Shown here: piece after piece, positions 22,065 through 31,859 of the stretch
Layout: each line of letters opens with the position of its first letter
Position numbering within the stretch: the first letter of the stretch is position 1
Source of the DNA: Allium sativum
Taxonomy: Eukaryota; Streptophyta; Magnoliopsida; Asparagales; Amaryllidaceae
Assembly: GCA_030737875.1 (NCBI GenBank)
Contig: CM060915.1
Span: 567,656,577-567,720,576, forward strand
Reading direction: 5' to 3'
Length of the DNA: 64,000 bases
Program-made: the position numbers and the translations under genes
Notes under the pieces: generated by a model
What the model saw: only the letters and a program-made list of their open reading frames with translations
The model's database searches: none
Told to the model about the DNA's origin: nothing

Positions 22065-23830
22065 TTGTTTGATTCTGGCACATCGCATAGTTTTATTTCA
22101 TCTGATCTAGTTGAAAGTTTTGCACCTAAGTACTAGTCTGGTTGATGATCCCGTATATGTTTCAAATCCAATTGGGGGTTCTGCCCGTTTGTCTGTGGTC
22201 TGAGTGGATTTGAAAATTTCTATCTTGAGTATAGAATTCTCGTGGGATGTTTATATTCTCGGTTTCAGGGGATATGGGTTGGTTTTGGGCATAGAATGGT
22301 TGTCCTGTTTTGGAGCCATTCTGGGTTTTTGTATATAGGGTGTGGGGCTCATGACTCGCCTCGGTAATACCCTAGAAATTTCTAGCAACCCTATGGGTCC
22401 CGTCATGTTATGTTATCTTGAATCCCTCAACTCGTCTATCGATAGTTTGCAATCGGTGAGGGTGGTCCGAGAATATCCTGATATCTTGGGTGAAGTAAAG
22501 GGGTTACCCTTTAGACATGGGATAGATTCCCGCATTATCTGGTTGGTAATACCAAGCCAGTTTCGTGGCCGGCTAGGCACGTGACCTCACGAGATGAGAG
22601 TTAAGGAAGCAAGTCAAGGAGTTGCTTGAGAAGAACTTCCTGAGACGAAGCATTTTCGAGTAGGGTGCTCCAGTAGTATTCGTTACTGATGTGGACAGTT
22701 TGTTTCGCTTATGTGTTGATTATCGTGAGAGGAATAGATAACCGTTACCAAGGATCAATGATTTGTTTGATCAGCTTGTAGGAGCATCTGTTTTCTTTTG
22801 ATCTAGCTACCGGATTCCATCAGCTTAGGATGGCTGAGGATGGAATTGACAAGACTGCGTTTAGGACTCTAGATGGGTTTTAGAATGGCTAGTCATACTA
22901 TTTGGTTTGACTAATACACCCGCATATTACGTAAACTGGATGAGTAGGGTGTTTAGGGAGTCCTTGAACAAGTTTGTCATGGTCGTCATAGACGATATTT
23001 TGATCTCCTCAAAAGAACGAGGAAGAACATGCTATACATCTCAAGGAGGAGATGGATACGCTTAAAGCCACCAGTGGAAGGTCAAGTTCTCCAAATGTCA
23101 CTTTGGAGGAAAGAAGTTGGATTTCTTGGGCGCATAGTTCTTAAGTAAGGCTTAGCGGTGGATTCCGCTAAAGTGGTTGCGGTTTAAGACCGGAAAACTC
23201 TGAGGAGGGCAATTGAAGTAAGAAGCTTTCTCCGTTTGGCTAGTTAGCATTCCCTGAGCTTAGACTTACTCTTCGGGATCAAGAAGGGGGTTTCACAGGA
23301 AGAAGACCCGCAGTTGGTCAAGAACATGGACCAGTCGATTCGAGGCGAGATGTTAAGTCACCTCGCTAGATACATTATAGATAACAAGGGACGACTAAGG
23401 CGCGATGAGAGATTATGTGTTCCTCGAGTGAAAGACTTGGTAAAGAAGGTTCTTGAAGATGCGCCTCACTCGAGGAGGTGGCCGAGTTGGTCTCGGGATG
23501 CATGTTGTGCCACCAAGTTAAGGCCAAGTCATAGAAGCCCAGTGGGCCATTACCCCCATTGGAGGTTTCGCAAGGGAAGTGTGAAAACCTCTCGATAGAT
23601 TATGTGGATAGACTACCTAGATCAAAGAAAGGGAATACGGGTATGTGGGTCATAATAAGTAGACTCACGAAGAGTGCTCATTTCAGTCCGGTGAAGAGCA
23701 AGAGGACTGCGTCATGGTTAGCAACGGTTTACCCTCAAAAGTTGGCCAGTTTTGAAATAGCCTACAGGAAGCCAGGGGTAGGCAACTGAATCTAGGTATG
23801 GCCTATCACTCATAGGCGGATGGTTCATTT
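22065..23830 (+). pseudogene. pol: Decayed pol (protease, reverse transcriptase, integrase)
   Basis: Relics lie in the canonical order. Protease has DSGTSHSFIS at about 22071, with the active-site Asp-Ser-Gly kept. The PR-RT linker has GYGLVLGIEWLS near 22270. Reverse transcriptase has LCVDYRERNR near 22710 and the catalytic VVIDDIL near 22984. The integrase zinc region has CMLCHQVKAKS near 23500, and the core IDYVDRLPR then WVIISRLTKSAHF near 23595-23685. A broken AYHS..ADG follows near 23790. Several stops and frameshifts interrupt it, and the whole is about 1.8 kb against roughly 3 kb in complete relatives, so large parts, including most of RNase H, are deleted. It cannot make a working enzyme. 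Confidence 0.88.
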
Positions 23831-24735
23831 CGATTAAGCATGAGTTATAGAAAATCACGTTTATAAGGGCAATTGGCAACGTGGATTGGTATTTTCAAGA
23901 AAAGTTCTGCTGCATGGAATATTTTATAGTAAGTAGACGAGATCCAGGATTCACTAGTGAATTTTGGAGAGCTTGCATGAAATCATGAGGTTATAGTATG
24001 TTTAAGCCAAGTATACAGAAGGAAGAATAAGTGGAAAAGAAAGACGAGAGGCGATAATGAAATGAGTTCCAACTCGAATTTGGGAAATAGGAGTTAGGAA
24101 GCCAAGGAATCATGAAGTGAAAGATAGTCAAAGCACAGTGGAGTTAAACTCAAGGAAACGTGACTAAGAAGAGTGAAGACTAGATACGCGCATCATATCT
24201 CTTTTTAAGAGTGCATCTTTGATCCTTGTTTTCCTGTGGAGCTTGCTTGCAAGTTATCTTTTGTATATATCCTCTCGGTCCCATTCTCGATCTTATTTCT
24301 GTGTAAACTCCATAAGGGGGTTAAGACTCATCGGTTAGTACTATATGTCAAAGTTTGAATGGATTTCTTGTAAATCCAAAAAGGAGTTTATCTAGTTTAT
24401 CTAGTTTATCGTGTTTATCTTATCATGAGAACCTTAGGTAGAAACCCTTTGGATGAAACATGTGTTTGAAACATGTTATGCTTGATGGTTGCAAGTGGTT
24501 GCAAGTGTTTGCAAGTGGTTGCTCGTGGATGCATTATACACGATTAGGCACTAGATTGGCTCACACACTCCTCATATTGCATGTGCATGAGTGTTTATGC
24601 TTATTCTTGGATGAAATTCGTATGCTATCACATGGATGTTGCATATGGATGTATGATTGAGCACGCATGTAGATATTATACATTATGTTAGGAATTTGCA
24701 TACATATGGATTCATTTCACTGACATACATATGCA
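23831..24735 (+). other. Pol tail and 3' untranslated region of outer gypsy element
   Basis: No intact frame. The sequence holds badly decayed integrase or chromodomain-region remnants and a short GCAAGTGGTT repeat near 24488-24525. A 66-codon frame here (24460-24660) translates that repeat and is not a gene. Confidence 0.6.
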
Positions 24736-24738
24736 TTA

Positions 24739-24815
24739 AGGAGGTTTACTGTATCAGTAACCTCCTGATTTACATACATATGCATTAAGGAGGTTTACTG
24801 TATCAGTAACCGCCT
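24739..24815 (+). repeat. Duplicated hairpin near 3' end of outer gypsy element
   Basis: AGGAGGTT-TACTG-TAT-CAGTA-ACCTCCT at 24739-24766 is a near-perfect 28-nt hairpin. It recurs at 24788-24815 with one change in the arm. A diverged version lies at the equivalent place of the related minus-strand element (58151-58178). Confidence 0.8.
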
Positions 24816-24975
24816 GATTTTTGCATTAGGTAAGTACATATACACACACTTTTGCATATGTTCATCCAGCATTTAGAATCTTGTAAGGACAATGATTGCT
24901 CGTGGATGATGCTTTGAGTAGATGGATGATTGGATGGTAGGATACGTTCTTCCTAACTTGAAGATTTCGGGGACG

Positions 24976-24997
24976 AAATCCTTTAAGGAGGGGAGAA
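24976..24997 (+). other. Polypurine tract of outer gypsy element
   Basis: AAGGAGGGGAGAA directly precedes the 3' LTR and follows GGGGACGAAATCC. It primes plus-strand DNA synthesis. Confidence 0.92.
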
Positions 24998-27900
24998 TGT
25001 AACAACCCGTATTTTCAAATAACCTGTTATAACGTAAATTGAGGCAGAATTTAATTATAAAATGTGAATCAAGGGAAACGGGCTATGCCATTGCGTTCGT
25101 CTCGGAAAAATACGCGAAATAGAGTCCGAGTTTTCGAAAATCGGAGTCCGTATGACCCAGTTAAGGCCCATTGAAGTTTTCAGAAAATTTCTATGTAAAA
25201 ACAGATTTAAATTTCAAATTAAAAACAGAAATTAGGGCAAACTGGCGCAGGCGGGAAAAACTCCCGCCAAGGACCCCATGTCGACAGGCCTGTCGACAGG
25301 GGTCTTAGCATGTCGACTGCCCTGTCGACAGCCCTGTCGACAGGGGGTAGCCAGGCAATGTTGCCTGGCGCACCATTTTGATTTGGGCTGGGTCTTGGGG
25401 CTTGGTTCTAGAGAATTCCGAAATCTGACGGGCCAAAACTAACCTAGGGTTAATCCTAGGGCTAAAAACACTCTAATCTTCTATAAATAAGCCCCTAATC
25501 CTACCCTAAAACCCCATTAATCATTCTAGCAACCAAACTATGTCAAATTGATTTCTCAAATGGCCTCCACTTAAAAACCCTAGCCTCCAACCTCTTCATG
25601 AATCATTCCTATGAAGATTTTGATGTTCATACAAGCATTTCTAAGTTGTATGAATGATCATTAGCTTGCATACATCATCAAGTTGCAAGTTTTATTTGCT
25701 AAGCTAGTGTTTTTGGGATTTTTGTTTCTTATTGGAGCTTTGCTTTGGGGTTTTATGCTTGCATAAAGGGCTTCTCAATCTTTATTAGTAGATTTGTGTC
25801 TTCATAATATTTGTAAGCCCTCTTACCTTCATTTTAGAAACTCTAAAGTTAATATGTGATGCAAGTTGGGATTTATGTATGTTTATTGAGTTATGCATGT
25901 TTATGCAAGTTTGCTAAGCCATGATTTGCAAGTTTATTGAGTTATGCATGTTTATGCAAGTTTGCTAAGCCATGATTTGCAAGTTTATTGAGTTATGCAT
26001 GTTTATGCAAGTTTGCTAAGCCATGATTTGCAAGTTTATTAAGTTATGCATGTTTATGCAAGTTCACTATGACATGATTTGCAAGTTTGATAAGTTATGC
26101 ATGCTTATGCAAGTCCACTATACCATGTTATGCATGTTTGACAAGTTGTGCATGCTTATGCAAGTTTAAAATGACAAGTTGTGCATGTTTGACAAGTTGT
26201 GCATGCTTATGCAAGTTTAAAATGACAAGTTGTGCATGCTTATGCAAGTTTAAAATGACAAGTTGTGCATGTTTGACAAGTTATGCATGCTTATGCAAGT
26301 TTAAAAATGACAAGTTGTGCATGTTTGACAAGTTATGCATGTTTATGGTAATATGCAAGTTCACTATGCTAAGTTATGCAAGTCTAACATGTTATGCATG
26401 TTTGTTGTGATAAGCAAGTTCATCATGTATGTTGTGCCAAGTTCCCTCTTCCTATCCTTTATGCGTTATTACGAATATGTAAGCGATAGAATGACGTTGG
26501 GGGTTTGGGTGAAACTTAAAATACATGAAAATATAAGATTGGGAATTTACCTATTAAGTTAGGTCTACCCCTTGGGAATTTACCTATTAAGTTAGGTCTA
26601 CCCAAGTATTTGTTAAACTTGTAATGATGGTTTGAAAATAAAGTGGACATGACACTTAGAAAACATAAGTGTGGCCAACTCGAGGTTGGGTTGAGTTTGT
26701 AGCGTAATCCTACCCGGAACCGACCGGCTTAACTAGTGGCTACAAACAATAGGACCCAATGTGAGAAGTTGGTCATGTGGTGCCAAAACCCGAGGTTAGA
26801 CTAAGTTGTGGTGTAAACCTACCCGGACCCGCCCGGCCTAACTAGTAACCACAACAAAGGTCTAATGTGAGAGGTTAAGGTGCATTAAGTTAATTAATGC
26901 CTCATGATTAGGGTTAAGTCAGGGTCCACTAATACTTAACCAATTTGGGGATTCGAGGGATTGAAATGGAGTTAAGTGTGAACTGTAAGTTACACTTAAC
27001 CAATTTAATCCATTTGGGAGTTCGAGGGATTAGAATGGGGTTAAGTTACACTTAACCAATTTAATCCATGATTAGTGAAGGGTTAAATTGCACATAACCC
27101 TCTTAGGAAACCCTAGCAACGTGGTCTGTTCTAACAGTAATCCCAGTTTGGTATCATTCACAACCCTAGAAGCTAGGCTAGGGTGGGGCACGATTACTGG
27201 ACGGATGTAAGCGACCAAAGGACGATGGCTGAGTGGTACATCGGTGCGGGTCCAGGCGGGCTACGGACGTGCACGTAGTCCGGTGTTGGACAAACTCGAG
27301 GCACGGGTACCAGTAGGTTAGGGCTGTGCATTATTGCTTAAGTGTCCGGGGTTGACACCCGAGGGCTTGATACACCCAAAGGTGGACCCAGCACAGACTA
27401 ACTACAACCATATGTGGGCCATATGGACACCAACACTTGACGTGTTAGGTTTATAGGGAGCCGATCGACTAGACCGTTGGGCTAGACCTTATATTAAGGT
27501 CACTTCATGTTATTGGGATAAAAGCTTGGGCCAAGGGATCAATACCTGTTATGTTGGTTTGCTAGTACACCGTGGTGCAAAACTTAACTTTGTTTATGCG
27601 ATGACACCTCTATCTATTTTGTAGTTACTTTATCATGCCAGTATGTTGTTATCTATGATCATCTCAGTTTCCATCATGATGTTAACTTTATTAGTTTATA
27701 GACTGATCGTAGCAGGGCTTACTCAGTCTTTTTGACTAACCTGTTTTCTTTCGCCTCTTTTCTTCCGTTCCCCCCCCAGGTTCTCAGGGAGGGAATACTG
27801 GAGCCTAGCTTGGATTTTAGCTGCTTCCTTGGATAGCTCAAGTATGCTTTGGACTTGAGCCGCTATGGTTTATCACTCTTATTTGGGGATAGTACTTATG

Positions 27901-28158
27901 TATTTCAGTTTATCAGATGATGTATTTATCTAGACTTGTAATTTTGGGAAATTGACATTTTGATGTACCAGACTTGTGTTTTGAAATGGTTTAAAAATCT
28001 TCCGCTGTTTTATCTACTTACTCTGTCTATTTACATATATATATATATGCCATGTCCTGCCTTGCTATATCATTATGCATGTTTACCTTGTTTTAAAAAC
28101 GCCCCACCAAAGTCGGAGTTGCTTGCAAGAGCCACCCTGGCGGAGGTGGGGTGTTACA
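24998..28158 (+). mobile_element. 3' LTR of outer gypsy element (uninterrupted)
   Basis: 3,161 bp from TGTAACAACCCG to GTGTTACA. Compared with the 5' LTR it has one extra GTCGAC unit and fewer 51-bp repeat units, with about a dozen substitutions by eye. It preserves the empty LARD target site at about 26370. TATA box at 25482-25489. Confidence 0.95.
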
Positions 28159-28163
28159 TTATG
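28159..28163. repeat. Target-site duplication of outer gypsy element (right, TTATG)
   Basis: Matches 5366-5370 exactly. Confidence 0.95.
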
Positions 28164-28650
28164 TCTGACCCAGAGTTTTATGTCTCCTCTTATTACTCTG
28201 GGTGCTCACACGAGCAGACTAGAGACAGGTTAGCTGGTGATGCACGGGTAGATGATCCGGAGACGAGCAGGAGGCTTCCACGTAATATATACCTAATATT
28301 CTCCCTGTGTTGTTGAAGATCACTGCTTGGGCATTGGTGGTGTATCTTCTACTTTAGCTTTCTTTTGTTTAGAGACAGTAAACTTGGAAAATTGTAATAA
28401 GCTATATTTGGATCTCCGCTACTCTGATGATTGATGTTGATTTTAGTTATCAGCTTATGCACTGTCTCACCTGTTTTATGTCAAGTATATTATTATTATA
28501 TTTTATCCCATGCGCTGTGAGACATTCTACAGGTTCCTTGATTAGTTCATTCCCTTCTTTCCTTTCTTTGGCGACCGTTCCGTGCTAGTCGGGCATGTGT
28601 ACAGCACACTTCTGGAGGAAATGCAGGCTGGTGCGGGGCGGGCCGTCACA
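28164..28650 (+). mobile_element. Solo LTR, right portion
   Basis: Continuation of 3350-5370, ending GGGCGGGCCGTCACA, an imperfect inverted match to the TGTAACGACCCG start. The TTTAC duplication follows at 28651-28655. No gene. Confidence 0.7.
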
Positions 28651-28655
28651 TTTAC

Positions 28656-29792
28656 ATCCCATTACAAATACAATAACATAATTAAATCACATAAATATTT
28701 TTAATTTAAACGATCCAACAAAATATTGGTAGCACTTCCCTTTAGTTCCTTGAACTGTACACAATTGCATGTACACAAGGAACATAATAAAGAAAGTGCT
28801 TTTGAAATTCTGAAAACCGTTTAAAATGAAATGACTTACGAGATTTAATTTCGTTATTGTGTTCATAACTTGTCCAATACAAAGGACAAATCCAAAAAAT
28901 ATTATATATAATGAATATAAATGTCTGTTCCGTTAATAAAATGAACATTCACATAACAATTGTATACAACACTTATCAGACTGGGCCAAAAAAACTATCT
29001 AAGACTTTATGAATATTGTATATTACGATTGGTGCTCTTCAATTTTAAATTGTACGTATATGAATTTTATCACATATACACATATTTTCAACATTAAATC
29101 GACTACATAATCATACGTTTTGGCAAAAATTTTATAAAACATAAACTTAATTATTTCCATTTTCACTACACGTTTTCGACTGCATAAATATCATTTCCAA
29201 TGAATTAGGGCTCAACCAAATCAACAAATACACAGATTAATTACTAACTAAATACATACAACACTATACATATACAACTTAAAGTAATTAAACCCTAGAT
29301 TAGCAACATAATCAAATCAATCTATATATACATGTATTAACAGCACTAGATATACAAACATACAATCTAACTAATCTTAAATTAGTAAACCTAGGGTATT
29401 AAACAAAATTAGGGTTTATACCTTCAAATTAGGGAGAATCGGAGATTAGAGAGAAAAAGAGAATGCCTCGAATGAGTTGGAGAGAGTGTAGGCGGTTTAT
29501 GGAGTAGTGGAGATCGATTTCAGAAATTAGGAGAAACGTTTTGGATAGGAAAGTTAGAAAATTCATGGGTTTACTGACATAGGGAAGGAGGAAAGGTGCT
29601 TCGGCAATTATCTGCTCGACTATGCAATGGTGACAAACGACCTCTTACGACACTATAAACATCTGCCTCCAACGGCTTATTTCTTATTCCGTAAAGAAAT
29701 TTCCAAAAAAGGCCTCCGTTAAAAGCCTTTGCTTGTTGCCGTTGGAGGCCGTTGCCACGTTCTATTGCTATACTGTGCGATTCTTGTAGTGA
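28656..29792 (-). mobile_element. CACTA transposon end with 5' leader (rest interrupted or outside)
   Basis: On the minus strand the element begins at 29792 with CACTACAAGAATCG, a CACTA (En/Spm) terminus. Subterminal motifs follow: GGCCGTTGCCACG, GCCGTTGGAGGC and CCTCCAACGG (29640-29790). Further in, a CT-rich leader-like stretch precedes a plausible donor, AAG|GTATAAACC, near 29422. A hairpin with GTTCCTTG arms lies at 28745-28783. No transposase frame is visible; the partner terminus is not in the window and the solo LTR interrupts the element at 28655. Confidence 0.65.
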
Positions 29793-30136
29793 CTAGTTTT
29801 GGCACGACTCCAGGACATGGCAAAACTGGGCGTGGCAAAATTATTGTCATGGCCCAAAAGTGGTAAATTGGAATTTTGCCATGGCTTTGGTACGTGGCAA
29901 AATGTCATTTTGCCACGGCTCAGAGCCATGACAATTTTAAATAGTAGTTTTCTTTATGTAATTCAGCCATAACTTTGGACCATGGCTAAATTCATTTGAA
30001 AAAACTGCATATTAATAAAATTCATTTGAAGCATAAAGATCTGAGTTGAGCAAAATACGAACAGGTTATACCCATTAATACAAATTTATGATCAAGTTAT
30101 ACCCACTGTATAAATTGTAATCTTCATAGCTACGAA
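29793..30136. mobile_element. Left end of putative gene-carrying DNA transposon (subterminal GCCACGG repeats)
   Basis: GTTTTGGCAC at about 29797 and repeated TTGCCATGGC, TTGCCACGGC and GGCAAAA motifs to about 29985 mirror GTTTTACCAC and GCCACGGC motifs in inverted orientation at 49880-49988. They look like subterminal repeats of one element of about 6.6 kb once the nested CACTA element is removed. Termini and target duplication are not resolved. The last 90 bp contain a unit that recurs after the CACTA insertion (43800-43890). Confidence 0.45.
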
Positions 30137-30399
30137 CACTACAAGAAAAACCGAGATTAGCGATTGATTTTTAGCAGCGGAAAATTTCGTCGCTAATTAG
30201 CGGCGGATTTCCGTGGGCTTTGTAAGAGAAAATATTTTAGATTTTATATGTCATCTTATTATAAATTATTACCGTCAAATACTAATTTTGTCACTAAATC
30301 AATGGAAATTGCAGCTCTTTACCGTCATATAATATTTGACGCTAAATTCCGTTGCTAATAGAGTCGGATTACCGTCGACATAATTTTGAAGCTATTTTC

Positions 30400-31355
30400 C
30401 TGCAGTTTTCCAAGAGATTTGAAACGAACTTTTATATTTTTTATTTATTAAATGTTTTAAATTTGTGTTATTACTTAGTAATTAATTAGAAAATTTAAAT
30501 TTTAAATAATTAATGTTAATAATACATTAGTAATTAATAATAAATAATAACTATTAGAAGTAAATAAAATTCAATAGTTAATGCTGTTTTTTTTTGAAAA
30601 TTAATGCTGATTAATTATTAATTACTATATAATATAAATAAGAGGTAATAGTAATTAATAAAATACATTGTTGTTGGATGTTTATTAAATTTGTTTTGAT
30701 AATCAATGATTATTTAATAGTCTTTAATATGATTAATTAAATTAATATCAAGAAATTATTAATACATATTTGCTTTTAAGAAATTGATTGGTACGTATTA
30801 TTTGATAAATAATTAGTAATTAAGAAAAACAAAATGGTCAAAGTTTAAAAATAAGAAGTTAAATAAATATTAAAGAATTTTCGAAATTCAAAAAATTCAA
30901 ACATTACCATACAAGTTATTATTTACATGCATATTAATGTACTATAAAATAATTAATTATTGATATGTGATAGTTAATATAAGTATATAATAATTATAAA
31001 TTAATATCTACTATTAATAATTAGTTGTTGGTAATCTATAATTAATAATAAATATTTGATTAAAAAATTAATTACAGCTGAGCATAAGATTTAAGTAGTG
31101 CACTTATCTAATATATTGTGAGACAACACATTTCCAGTTTATAAAGATCAGAATTTAAACTATAAGATTATATATACATATATAATATCATGTTCTTTTA
31201 TACTGGTGTATAATGTGATTTCAGTATACATGTTTCCTAAATTCAATAAATATTGCAATTATCTCTAATATAATATGAGACCACATCCTCAGTTTATACA
31301 ATTCAAAGTTATATATATATGTATGTATAATGTATGTATATATATACACATACAT
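30400..31355. other. AT-rich CACTA interior without genes
   Basis: Very AT-rich with many TTAATTAATA-like runs. No reading frame or RNA gene is visible. Confidence 0.6.
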
Positions 31356-31361
31356 AATATA

Positions 31362-31557
31362 TAGAGATTTGCTATGGACAGTCGCCTAGTGGCGACTGTC
31401 CATAATACTCTCTTAATAATGAGAGTAGAGAGTTGTTTAACAGGACCCTTATTCAACTAAAAATATAATAAAAAATGAAGTATAAAAACATTTCACCCAA
31501 TGCATGAGCGAGTACAACTGTCAGTCGCTTAGACGTGACTGACATTAGCATTTCTAT
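31362..31557. mobile_element. Small MITE with self-palindromic ends
   Basis: About 195 bp. The left end has AGATTTGCTATGGACAGTC and the right end reads AGAAATGCTAATGTCAGTC on the opposite strand. Each end also folds on itself: ATGGACAGTCGCC-TAGT-GGCGACTGTCCAT at 31374-31403 is a perfect 13-bp-arm palindrome, and 31518-31543 is an imperfect one. TA-rich flanks hide the target duplication. It lies inside the CACTA element. Confidence 0.6.
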
Positions 31558-31612
31558 AATATATATATATATACATACATTATATATATACATATATATG
31601 TGTATATGTGTT
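31535..31612. repeat. TA-rich microsatellite
   Basis: TATATATA and CATATATATG runs directly beside the MITE's right end. Confidence 0.7.
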
Positions 31613-31859
31613 TTTATGAGTTTTCAGAATTCTTTACTTGATCATATAAGTATATAATAGTTATTATAAATTAATATCTACTATTAAGAACTAATATTAA
31701 ATAATTAATAATTAATACTATTAAATAATTGATGATTACTATTAAATTTTAATAATTAATATTTAATAACCAAAGATAAATATTTAACATATTTCACTAA
31801 TCTAAAATACAATACAAAGTAAATATCTACAGCAGAATATTGCGTCATAAAACTACAAA

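Larger units (their letters stand above)
5371..28158 (+). mobile_element. Complete Ty3/gypsy LTR retrotransposon (with nested LARD)
   Basis: The structure is 5' LTR, PBS for initiator tRNA-Met (20848), gag, decayed pol, PPT (24976-24997), 3' LTR, bounded by TTATG duplications. Without the nested LARD it is about 10.5 kb: LTRs of about 3.22 and 3.16 kb and an interior of 4.15 kb. Tekay/Del-like chromovirus affinity is inferred from the TGTAACAACCCG termini, the tRNA-Met primer site and the GGGGACGAAAT signature before the PPT. LTRs differ by roughly a dozen substitutions by eye plus repeat-unit gains, so insertion is recent. Pol is nevertheless riddled with stops and shifts. The element was therefore probably mobilised by another copy's enzymes. 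Confidence 0.93.

Noticed and set aside
21884..22072. Second gag-region frame (62 codons)
   Set aside because: Out-of-frame overlap with the zinc-knuckle and protease region, a product of frameshift decay.
3362..28650. One giant intact LTR element
   Set aside because: No PBS or PPT belongs to these outer ends; the inner 22.8 kb has its own complete structure and duplications.
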